This document shows, in pieces, positions 15,701 to 21,686 of a stretch of DNA of 21,686 nt. Under the pieces are notes generated by a model. That model did not search any database. It saw only the letters and a list, made by a program, of their open reading frames with translations, and was not told the DNA's origin. Numbering within the stretch: the stretch's first letter is position 1; every line of letters begins with the position of its first letter. Made by a program: the position numbers and the translations under genes. The DNA is from Planctomycetaceae bacterium (lineage in GTDB: Bacteria; Planctomycetota; Planctomycetia; Pirellulales; Thermoguttaceae): positions 1-21,686 of the forward strand of contig JAIRYX010000255.1 of NCBI GenBank assembly GCA_031267635.1, in the 5' to 3' direction.

Positions 15701-17654
15701 TCCTGTCGCAAATTCTATCGTCATTCGTAACGCAGAAGAACATAATTTGAAAGCGGTTTCAATCGAAATTCCGCGTGATCAAATGACGGTTTGTTGCGGT
15801 CCGAGCGGTTCGGGAAAATCGTCGCTGGCAATGGACACCGTTTACGCTGAGGGACAACGGCGTTATGTGGAAAGTTTGTCGAGTTACGCGCGTCAGTTCG
15901 TCGGGCAACTGCAAAAACCGCGAGTCGAACAGATTGAAGGTCTGTCGCCGGCGATTGCGATTGAACAAAAAGCCGCAAGTCATTCGCCGCGTTCCACGGT
16001 CGGAACGGTGACGGAAATTCACGATTATCTTCGCGTGTTGTTCGCGCGGCTTGGGCAGCCGTACTGTCCCGAATGCGACGTCCCTATCGGTACGCAAACG
16101 CTTGATGAGATTGTCGCAAAAATTATGCAATATCCGCCGGAAACGCGGCTCTTGATTACCGCGCCGTTGTCTATCGAAGTTGGAAAGCAATACGGCGAAT
16201 TGTGGGGACGTTTGCGTTCCAACGGTTATAATCGCGTGCGAATCGACGGCGTAAGTTATACGCTTGACGATGTGCCGGAAATCGACCGAAGACGTAAACA
16301 TCAGGTCGAAGTGATCGTGGACAGAATCGTTGTGCATGGCGATCATTCCGCGCGTTCCCGAATTTCCGACAGCGTGGAAACCGCACTCGAATTGGGCGAA
16401 GGCGTAATGTATGCGATTGTTGTTGAAAACAAAGACGATGATGTAGAAAACAAACCGAACTGGACAATGCAGCGTCACAGCCGTCATTTTGCGTGCGAAA
16501 AATGCGGACGCAGTTTTGAGCCGCTTTCGCCGAATCATTTTTCATTCAACTCGCCAATCGGTTGGTGTCCGCAATGCGAGGGACTCGGCGTTCAGACCGG
16601 CGCGAATCCGGCGTTGTTTCTGCACGATACTAAATTAACGCTGGAACAAGGAGCGGTGCGTTTATTTCCCAAAACGACTGAAACGCTCGCCGCCGCGATG
16701 CTTCATGCGTTCAGCCAATCAACCGGCGTTCCGCTCAACGTTCCGTTTGAACAACTCGACGCGCGACACAAACGCCTCATCTTTCACGGAACAGGAGAAC
16801 GATGGATTGACTGCCGAGCACAAAGCGTCGAGTGCAAATCGCAGAGCGCTGAGCATCATGTCATTTCGCAAAACGCATCAACTCAAACGAAAACAAAAAC
16901 AACTTTACACTCCACACTTCACACTCTGCACTCTTTTTCATTTCGCTTCCAATACAAAGGATTGTATCCGACATTAGAAGCAGCGTCGCGGTTGTTACCG
17001 TCTTTGCGCGGGAAATTGGAATATATGGTTGACGAGGTGGAATGTCCGGCGTGTCTCGGTAGCCGATACCGTGACGATGTGGCGGCGGTGCGATTTCTCG
17101 GTATGACGATGGATCAGATGTGCCGTCAGCCGCTTGGTCAGCTTTTACCGATCATTGAAGCGTGGCGACCGAATGAAACGGAACGTAAAGTCGCCGGAGA
17201 TTTGATGCTGGAATTACGGCGGCGTTTGCAATTTCTTATCGACGTTGGACTTGATTATTTGACGCTCGCGCGTCCTGCGCCGTCGCTTTCCGGCGGCGAA
17301 ACGCAACGGATTCGTCTTGCGGCACAAATCGGAAGCGGACTTGTCGGCGTGTTATATGTTTTGGACGAACCGACAATCGGCTTACATCCGCGCGATAATT
17401 CGCGTTTAGTCGCCGCGATCAAAAAATTACGCGATCTCGGCAACACGTTATTACTCGTCGAACATGATAAAGAAGTCATAGAAAACGCCGACATGCTCAT
17501 CGACTTCGGACCCAAAGCCGGACGCTACGGCGGCGAAATCGTCGCCAGCGGCTCACCCTCCGCCGTAGCCAAACAACGCAACAGCGTCACCGGCCCGTAC
17601 CTCTCCGGTCAAAAAGCGATTCCGGTGCCGAGCAATAGGAGAATTAAAATATAA
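12708..17654 (+). CDS. uvrA: UvrABC system protein A, tandem fusion with truncated second copy
   Basis: The damage-recognition ATPase of nucleotide excision repair, which loads UvrB on lesions. It has 1648 residues, against about 940 for standard UvrA. Copy 1 (1 to about 985) is complete: Walker A GVSGSGKSS at 31, zinc-type cysteine pairs, signature LSGGE at 527, second Walker A at about 679, second signature at 868. Copy 2 (about 1003-1648) has Walker A GPSGSGKSS at 1031, paired CxxC motifs, signature LSGGE at 1527 and the Walker B segment YVLDEPTIGLHPRD, then ends at the point where the second ATPase domain should begin. I start at ATG 12708 because MSDIIIKGAREHNL is the family's usual N terminus and places Walker A at the usual residue 31. 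An in-frame ATG at 12582 would add 42 atypical residues. No clear Shine-Dalgarno site precedes 12708. Long UvrA fusions are known to me from Chlamydiae and Planctomycetes. Copy 2 also carries an insertion (16811-16944). Confidence 0.93.
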   Translation: MSDIIIKGAREHNLRDVELRLPRNQLICFTGVSGSGKSSLAFDTLYAEGQRRYIESLSSFARQFLGQLPKPDVDQISGLSPSISISQKAGGQNTRSTVGTITEIYDFLRVLYARTATGYCYQCGKPIAAQTRQQIIDRIETLPENTRFLILAPVIRGQKGEHKDLFADLLKKGFLRARVDGEIVRLSQTLQLDRQMRHNIDVVIDRLTQTGASGRQRLSEAVERALAIGDGQLIVTMDFIEKDSQENSDNKKKSAKTNDFSDIALSANYACSDCGISFEPPSPQMFSFNSPQGMCPHCEGLGEFHSFDSSLLIPDATKNFQQGCVVPIGKWRDMGRWRRHIFSGVAEWLERKYDLPKNHVLETAWEEVDERVKKAMLWGTGDSHITFTWRNGVNGHKWGGTYEGIIPRMMSQYRETKSKMQKAAMEKYMNVIPCEFCKGKRLSQQACSFKLETLSDSPIFRKNKVLSLPEVCSLQVTECAEFFSMLNLSESGQKIAVEALKEIRNRLGFLVNVGLDYLSLDRTAPTLSGGELQRIRLAGQIGSGLVGVLYILDEPSIGLHPRDNDRLITTLQKLRDQGNTVIVVEHDEETMLASDYLVDFGPGPGVHGGNIVASGNIEQVLKNPASLTGKYLNGQEKIAIPSMRRSGSGEHLVVRGATHNNLKNIDIDVPLGKFVCVTGVSGSGKSSFVNDILVESLMRDLNGGLGTPGEHAGIDGLEHLDKMISIDQSPIGRTPRSNPATYIKLFDEIRKLYSELPDARAKGFTPGRFSFNVEGGRCEACEGNGSQKLEMDFLADVWVTCPVCQGRRFNLDTLSVKFKGKSVDQVLDMGVEEALEHFANIPKIRHKIATLAEVGLGYMKIGQPSPTLSGGEAQRIKLARELVKKSTGRTLYLLDEPTTGLHFADIRLLLKVLHDFVDAGNTVLVVEHNLDVIKTADWIIDLGPEGGAAGGNIVAIGTPEDVANYSKSHTGKALKKYVNGGDTCCPITPKANETIAKVPVANSIVIRNAEEHNLKAVSIEIPRDQMTVCCGPSGSGKSSLAMDTVYAEGQRRYVESLSSYARQFVGQLQKPRVEQIEGLSPAIAIEQKAASHSPRSTVGTVTEIHDYLRVLFARLGQPYCPECDVPIGTQTLDEIVAKIMQYPPETRLLITAPLSIEVGKQYGELWGRLRSNGYNRVRIDGVSYTLDDVPEIDRRRKHQVEVIVDRIVVHGDHSARSRISDSVETALELGEGVMYAIVVENKDDDVENKPNWTMQRHSRHFACEKCGRSFEPLSPNHFSFNSPIGWCPQCEGLGVQTGANPALFLHDTKLTLEQGAVRLFPKTTETLAAAMLHAFSQSTGVPLNVPFEQLDARHKRLIFHGTGERWIDCRAQSVECKSQSAEHHVISQNASTQTKTKTTLHSTLHTLHSFSFRFQYKGLYPTLEAASRLLPSLRGKLEYMVDEVECPACLGSRYRDDVAAVRFLGMTMDQMCRQPLGQLLPIIEAWRPNETERKVAGDLMLELRRRLQFLIDVGLDYLTLARPAPSLSGGETQRIRLAAQIGSGLVGVLYVLDEPTIGLHPRDNSRLVAAIKKLRDLGNTLLLVEHDKEVIENADMLIDFGPKAGRYGGEIVASGSPSAVAKQRNSVTGPYLSGQKAIPVPSNRRIKI
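16811..16944 (+). repeat. In-frame insertion in uvrA copy 2
   Basis: Between the residues WI and FRFQYKGLYP, copy 2 has about 44 low-complexity residues rich in S, T, Q, K and H that copy 1 lacks at the equivalent place. The DNA includes four consecutive 7-base units (ACACTCC, ACACTTC, ACACTCT, GCACTCT) at 16907-16934, and GAGTGCA at 16830-16836 is complementary to TGCACTC at 16927-16933. This looks like a small repeat element that entered the gene without breaking the frame. Confidence 0.55.
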
Positions 17655-17729
17655 CAAAGTACGTAGCGTAAGCAAGTGAAATGCAAATCATGTCGTAATC
17701 AGATTATTTATGAAAAACAATAAAAACTC

Positions 17730-17894
17730 GTAACTCTTCAGTCGCTCAAACTCAATAAATCCGTAATGAAGAGTAGGGGCAAATAATTATTTGCCCTCCC
17801 TTATTTCCTTATTTTTCGTTCAATTGTTTTGATAAAAATCCATGGTCTAAAAAATAAGGGCGAGTGCGGGAGCTGTATTGGCTTGGGCAACTGA
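17730..17894. repeat. Composite palindromic element, copy C (degenerate)
   Basis: A shortened 55-bp palindrome (17730-17775, arms TAACTCTTCA and TGAAGAGTA), then a core at 17800-17870 that matches the reverse complement of the centre of long palindrome A (TTATTTTTCGTTC, TTTTGATAAAAATC, TCTAAAAAATAAGGG), then a right half repeat GCTTGGGCAACTGA ending at 17894. The outer parts of the long-palindrome arms are missing. It starts 75 bases past the uvrA stop. Confidence 0.65.
17777..17796. repeat. 20-bp perfect palindrome
   Basis: GGGCAAATAATTATTTGCCC is fully self-complementary. With its flanks (GTAG before, CTCC after) it resembles the GTAGGGGC-type intergenic repeats I know from several bacterial phyla, and it sits inside composite element C. 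Confidence 0.6.
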
Positions 17895-17934
17895 CGCCAT
17901 CGTGTTCTCTTGCGTTTTCAAATATTGTCCTCCA

Positions 17935-17988
17935 AAAACGCAATCATCAGACACCTTCAGAGCGGACAAGCTGTTGACGTCTGATTGC
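17935..17988 (-). terminator. Probable terminator of the secreted-protein gene
   Basis: On the minus strand GCAATCAGAC (from 17988) pairs with GTCTGATGATTGC (to 17940) with a three-base bulge, and the second arm is followed by GTTTTTGG. The hairpin begins 13 bases after the stop of the gene ending at 18002. The T-run is short. On the plus strand no T-run follows, so it would not stop uvrA transcripts as well. Confidence 0.45.
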
Positions 17989-18001
17989 TTATAAAGGATC
18001 A

Positions 18002-20968
18002 TTACGGTTTCGCGGTCAATTCATATTTCAAAGTTCGTTTTCCGCGAATTTCACGGGCGATGACGCGAAGCGGTTTGCCGATCAATGCACTGCCGTTGGA
18101 AAGCGTGTACATAGAATCATTGCGTCCGAATCCTTGATTTTTCACGGTCATATTTTGTAACGGGCGTTCCGGTGCATACAACGTACAATGAAAACTTACC
18201 GGCTCGTTTCCTTCGTTACGAAACGATTGATAGACTTCCAGTTCGTTATTTCGATTCAATCGCGTCGATAAGTCCAACGAAATGTCATCGCCGCCGACAT
18301 TGACCGGCTGGTAGACCGTGAAAAAACGAGCGTCGTTCAGATTCGTCGTTACGTCCATCTGTACCATTTGTTTACCACTGACCGCTGAAGGCGTTAAACG
18401 AATATTGAGTCCTTCTTCCAGCGTTTCGCCCGACGCTAAATTCAAAAACACTTCGTTTGGCTTGAATACGATTCCCGGCGGCGGACGAAATGCTAAACGA
18501 CCAATCAGGGTTTGTTCCGTGGTATTCGTAAAATAAAGTTTGTTGGAAATCGTTCTATCGTAACGGCTTGGAATATTACTCTCTTCCAGAAAACAATTTT
18601 GCCGTATTCGAGCAATGTCGGGTTGCAGGCGAGTAACAAAAATAGGAAGCGTACTTACCGGCACCGTTTGAACCGCATTGCGAACCATCGGCGAAATCTC
18701 TTTTCCCCATACGTCGCAAATTTTACAATCTTTACCAAGAATTAATGATTCTTCTGTCGGTGTGTTATTACGAACCATCATTACCATATCTGACAATCCG
18801 TTAAACAGATGGTTTTCACTCTGATTCGGCAGATGGATACTTCCCATCGGCGTCTTTCCGGAAATCATCAGCGAAGTCGTTCGCCAAGGCAAAAAGAGCG
18901 AGTCCGGCATTCCGCGATGGTCAAACAAACCAAAGTTCGGATCAAACGGATGCGGAATAAAAATAGCGTCTGCCTCATATTCTTTTGCCGCGATCATACG
19001 TCCCACCAAATCGGTAATCCGTGTCTCCAGCGAATAACGTTGTCGATCTAACGGCGGCAGCGAAACGTATCGCTTTACCGGAAAATCGCGTGTCGCATCC
19101 AGATAATATGTCAAATCATCGGCGGTTAATGTTTGTTCGTTATCCAGTGCCAAAAAATCACCGGACGTTTCCGTCGTTTCGGGCGGTTGATTATTTTTTG
19201 AAACTTCTTTTGTTTGAAAAAATTGCGGAAACGGAGCCACCCAATCCCAAACCAAACCAAGCGACGTATCTAAACTTTGTTGATTCCATCGGGAATGAAT
19301 TTGCTCAAGCATGGCATTTAACTCGGAAAAATCAGTTAGCGACAAATCTTGTTCGCGTCCTAATTGCCATTCCGGAATAACCATTCCAAGCCGAAACACC
19401 GTTGTTTCCATCGACGGCAACCACATGGCAGACGGTAACGAAAACACATCGCCCGCTTTGGAAAAATCACGCGACGCAAGAACGGGAAACAAAGTTTCAG
19501 CCGTTGTTGTTTGTGCCGATGTTTGTATTGTTCCAGTTTTTGATGTTTGAGGATGTTTCCAAAGATTGATCACTTCGGCGGGCGGCACACTCAAAACGCC
19601 AATCGGTTCAATACGATGGTCGTTCAGCCATTCGCAAAATTTCATATATTTTTGCCAAACCGATTCGGGCGTTTGCTCGGAAAGCCAAATCGGAATTTTC
19701 AATCGAGAAATTCCCGACGCTGCCAATAGCGGTTTCAGACGAGAACATTCGTCAATCGTCGTTTCTTCCGGTAACGACCAACCAAAATCGCCGCTTGAAA
19801 GCGTTCCGTAAGGTTTGAGAAGAACAAACGACATGCTTTGCGTTTTTTTATCTGAACGAAATGAAAACGTAGTTTCCGAAGACGGCGCAGAAAGTGTAAC
19901 AGTATAAAAGCCCGGTTCCGTGATAAGCGGTTTCCAGTAAAATTCGTAGCGGCGAACGTCTTGTTTTTCTAGACTCTTTTCCGTCGAAACAATTTGAGTT
20001 TTCTTTTGCGATTCATTTTCTTGTTCTTTTTCCCATTCTGGGGGAAAAAACGTTGACTTTTGAGATTCTGACGCAAGCGGAAGCGTCGCGTTGGATATTT
20101 CGTCAAACAATTCCGGTTGATTGAGTTTTCGCGAATTTTCAATCAAAGGACGCGACGCTAAAGGAACTCCATAAACGTTTTGCAATTCGAGCCGCGCACG
20201 GTTTTCGTTGGAAGCTGTACCGTAAATTTCTCCGCGAATTGTGATTTCGAGAGGATTCGTATAAATTTGCCAGTCTCTATCATTTTGAAACCGGATTGTT
20301 GGTTCTTCCCGAATTGCCGCGATACTAAATTCCACCTGACCGCTCAAATCTTGCCGACTCGTCGAAACGAGATGCAAACCAATCGCAATGCTGTGAGCTT
20401 CGGGAACATCCGCGGTAAGCGATTCGGTAGCGAGTGGAAACCAACCTTCAGAATGAACAACTGTTTCCGAAATGCCCGTTTTCAAAATTTTTCCGTCTGC
20501 ATCCAACAACGAAATAGAAATAAACATTCGATTGTTTTTCAATCCGCTTGCCAAAACATACGCGAAACCGGTATAAGTCAATCCCGACTGGATTTCCGTT
20601 CGCGGAGAAAAAATTGCTACATTACCGCGTTGAACCGGAAGTTGCAGACAACTTGTTCCAAATGGCGACCGATGCGGAATAATTTCGATTTCAATATATT
20701 GAGGATACCCCACAGCAAAAAACTGTTCCCAACCGCTCGGACAGCGAAGTTTACCGGATTCGCCGGTTACTCCGAAATTCGTATTAAAAATAACTTCGCC
20801 GTCCTGACGTGGTTGAAGTAACGACGTAATCGTTGTCGCGGGAAAATTAATAATTTCTCCCTGCGATGACGTAAATTTTTGCTGCGAAAAACTTTCTATT
20901 GGTTTTTGACTCAAAAATAATACAAAAATCAACAAAAATTTTATCGCATTTTTTTGAAAAAATAACAT
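18002..20968 (-). CDS. Secreted multi-domain protein, possible glycoside-hydrolase-like barrel
   Basis: I do not recognise a named family. The product has 988 residues from the ATG at 20968. A TTG four codons upstream is an alternative start, and no clear Shine-Dalgarno site separates them. A signal peptide (hydrophobic stretch about residues 8-22, LLIFVLFLSQ) sends it out of the cytoplasm. Residues about 45-230 (VIFNTNFGVTGE onward) look like a beta-sandwich, perhaps carbohydrate-binding. Residues about 390-690 alternate strands and helices as in a TIM barrel, including RLKIPIWLSEQTPESVW and WQLGREQDL near 530, which recalls the fourth strand of clan GH-A glycosidases where N-E is usual. The remainder is beta-rich, like Ig-type modules. 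With R before E instead of N, catalysis is uncertain and a binding protein is possible. It converges on uvrA and carries a probable terminator at 17935-17988. Confidence 0.8.
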   Translation of the reverse strand: MLFFQKNAIKFLLIFVLFLSQKPIESFSQQKFTSSQGEIINFPATTITSLLQPRQDGEVIFNTNFGVTGESGKLRCPSGWEQFFAVGYPQYIEIEIIPHRSPFGTSCLQLPVQRGNVAIFSPRTEIQSGLTYTGFAYVLASGLKNNRMFISISLLDADGKILKTGISETVVHSEGWFPLATESLTADVPEAHSIAIGLHLVSTSRQDLSGQVEFSIAAIREEPTIRFQNDRDWQIYTNPLEITIRGEIYGTASNENRARLELQNVYGVPLASRPLIENSRKLNQPELFDEISNATLPLASESQKSTFFPPEWEKEQENESQKKTQIVSTEKSLEKQDVRRYEFYWKPLITEPGFYTVTLSAPSSETTFSFRSDKKTQSMSFVLLKPYGTLSSGDFGWSLPEETTIDECSRLKPLLAASGISRLKIPIWLSEQTPESVWQKYMKFCEWLNDHRIEPIGVLSVPPAEVINLWKHPQTSKTGTIQTSAQTTTAETLFPVLASRDFSKAGDVFSLPSAMWLPSMETTVFRLGMVIPEWQLGREQDLSLTDFSELNAMLEQIHSRWNQQSLDTSLGLVWDWVAPFPQFFQTKEVSKNNQPPETTETSGDFLALDNEQTLTADDLTYYLDATRDFPVKRYVSLPPLDRQRYSLETRITDLVGRMIAAKEYEADAIFIPHPFDPNFGLFDHRGMPDSLFLPWRTTSLMISGKTPMGSIHLPNQSENHLFNGLSDMVMMVRNNTPTEESLILGKDCKICDVWGKEISPMVRNAVQTVPVSTLPIFVTRLQPDIARIRQNCFLEESNIPSRYDRTISNKLYFTNTTEQTLIGRLAFRPPPGIVFKPNEVFLNLASGETLEEGLNIRLTPSAVSGKQMVQMDVTTNLNDARFFTVYQPVNVGGDDISLDLSTRLNRNNELEVYQSFRNEGNEPVSFHCTLYAPERPLQNMTVKNQGFGRNDSMYTLSNGSALIGKPLRVIAREIRGKRTLKYELTAKP

Positions 20969-21028
20969 TATTAGATACAATATGCAATATTTACAATAGA
21001 CAACTTTATTGAATCACAATATAAAGAT

Positions 21029-21209
21029 GTAACTATTCAGTTACCTCGTGCGGGTTTACACTCATCACACTTTAAAATTTGTCTCTCACAAAGGCGCTAA
21101 TAACACCGAGTGATTCTAAAAAATAAATTCTTTGTGTCTCCGTTGTTTTGTGAGAAAACATAAATTGAAAGTAATTTTAGTCTGTTTGGCTGGGCGACTG
21201 AATAGTTAC
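21029..21209. repeat. Split 55-bp repeat enclosing another palindrome
   Basis: The left half GTAACTATTCAGT plus 17 bases (21029-21058) and the right half GGGCGACTGAATAGTTAC (ending 21209) are separated by about 120 bases. The enclosed DNA has its own inverted repeat, TCTCACAAA (21084-21092) and TTTGTGAGA (21147-21155), of the CACAGAGG/CACAAAGG type. Read as one repeat invaded at its centre by another. Confidence 0.7.
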
Positions 21210-21317
21210 TAAAAAATATTATCAAAATGAGAAAAATTATTCAATATCAATTGAAGGATTTACCGCTAGCGTTTTGTTATCGTTAAAAATGTAGGATTGC
21301 CGAATTGTATAAAACTT

Positions 21318-21373
21318 GTAACTATTCAGTCGCTCAAACCCAATAAATCCGCACTGAGCAATTGAATAGTTAC
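21318..21373 (+). repeat. 55-bp palindromic repeat, last copy
   Basis: It begins GTAACTATTCAGTCGCTCAA and ends AATTGAATAGTTAC. This uninterrupted copy, with copies 1 and 4, best defines the family consensus. Confidence 0.85.
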
Positions 21374-21543
21374 ATTTTCAAAAACAAACCAAATTGCTAT
21401 ATCAACACAAACAATCTATTCCACGCAATACTTCAATGTCTTATTGTTATGACTATCTAAATTGTGTATATTTTGTAATATCAAGTGAGGGGAACGGTTT
21501 AATCCATTTTTTGTCGAATTTTTATTTTTTGGCGCTTTCACAC

Positions 21544-21572
21544 TTGACCTACCTCAATTCTTTAGTTATACT
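21544..21572 (+). promoter_or_regulatory. Probable promoter of the gene starting at 21648
   Basis: TTGACC (21544-21549), exactly 17 bases, then TATACT (21567-21572): a near-consensus housekeeping sigma-factor promoter. The transcript would begin near 21579 and carry a leader of about 70 bases with AAGGAG before the start codon. Confidence 0.6.
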
Positions 21573-21633
21573 GAAATTATGTTTTGCGATTAGATTGTTC
21601 TTGTCGCTAAAAATTTCACGAACCCTAAAACTG

Positions 21634-21639
21634 AAGGAG
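21634..21639 (+). promoter_or_regulatory. Ribosome binding site of the truncated gene
   Basis: AAGGAG eight bases before the ATG at 21648. Together with the promoter at 21544-21572 it makes the short frame at the window end credible. Confidence 0.65.
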
Positions 21640-21647
21640 TTTCAGTG

Positions 21648-21686
21648 ATGAAAAAGCTAAACAAAGTGTTTAATTTTCTTGAATTG
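21648..21686 (+). CDS. Start of a gene cut by the window end
   Basis: Only 13 codons are present (MKKLNKVFNFLEL). The promoter 75-100 bases upstream and the AAGGAG site support a real start. The product cannot be named. The basic N terminus followed by FNFLEL faintly resembles a type IV prepilin-like start (FTLLEL with glutamate at position +5), but the glycine normally before the phenylalanine is valine here, so I do not call it. Confidence 0.6.
   Translation, partial: MKKLNKVFNFLEL

Larger units (their letters stand above)
17655..18001. other. Intergenic region between the convergent uvrA and secreted-protein genes
   Basis: No gene and no remnant of a fourth UvrA ATPase domain is recognised. 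It contains a degenerate composite palindromic element (17730-17894), a 20-bp palindrome inside it (17777-17796), and a terminator-like hairpin for the minus-strand gene (17935-17988). Confidence 0.6.
20969..21647. other. Divergent intergenic region right of the secreted-protein gene
   Basis: It holds a split 55-bp repeat around 120 bases of other repeat DNA (21029-21209), a near-consensus 55-bp repeat (21318-21373), and a good promoter with leader for the gene starting at 21648. I see no convincing gene between them. Confidence 0.6.

Noticed and set aside
17655..18001. Remnant of a fourth UvrA ATPase domain after the stop
   Set aside because: I looked for Walker A, signature and Walker B wording in this gap and found only repeats and a terminator-like hairpin.
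270..21373. CRISPR array made of the repeated GTAACTATTCAGT units
   Set aside because: The copies are scattered over 21 kb in both orientations, are themselves palindromic with a conserved centre, have no regular spacers, and no cas genes are present.
21394..21648. 84-residue plus-strand frame whose TGA overlaps the ATG of the next gene
   Set aside because: Its composition is that of translated AT-rich DNA, it has no ribosome binding site, its start lies just past a repeat, and the good promoter at 21544-21572 lies inside it. The stop/start overlap is probably chance.

Overview
The window reads as chromosomal DNA from a bacterium of the PVC group, most likely a planctomycete of rather low GC. 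Three things point there: a 10.1 kb gene for a secreted TPR giant, a double-length UvrA, and a large secreted multi-domain protein of the kind common in Planctomycetota. This placement is inferred from gene style and remembered families, not from a marker gene.

Layout: pgsA (351-959, minus) and the giant TPR gene (1487-11611, minus) point left. uvrA (12708-17654, plus) diverges from the TPR gene. A 988-residue secreted protein (18002-20968, minus) converges on uvrA. A gene with a clear promoter and ribosome binding site starts at 21648 (plus) and is cut by the window end. PgsA makes phosphatidylglycerol phosphate at the membrane and UvrA starts nucleotide excision repair. The two secreted proteins have no assignable reaction. 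I see no operon linking these genes: strands alternate and gaps are wide (about 350 to 1100 bases).

The most striking content is between the genes. All five intergenic regions carry copies of an approximately 55 bp imperfect palindrome whose ends read GTAACTATTCAGT / ACTGAATAGTTAC. I find none in the genes. Pairs of these palindromes bracket longer nested palindromes. One such composite lies at 1108-1439 and again, in opposite orientation, at 11829-12208, so the giant TPR gene sits between inverted copies. A degenerate third copy lies behind uvrA (17730-17894). Other repeat types are nested inside or beside them. This looks like a family of non-autonomous palindromic elements (MITE- or REP-like) whose transposase is not in the window.

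The uvrA gene is itself odd. It encodes one complete UvrA followed by a second UvrA that stops just before its second ATPase domain, and the second unit carries an in-frame insertion of about 44 residues containing a 7-nucleotide tandem repeat.
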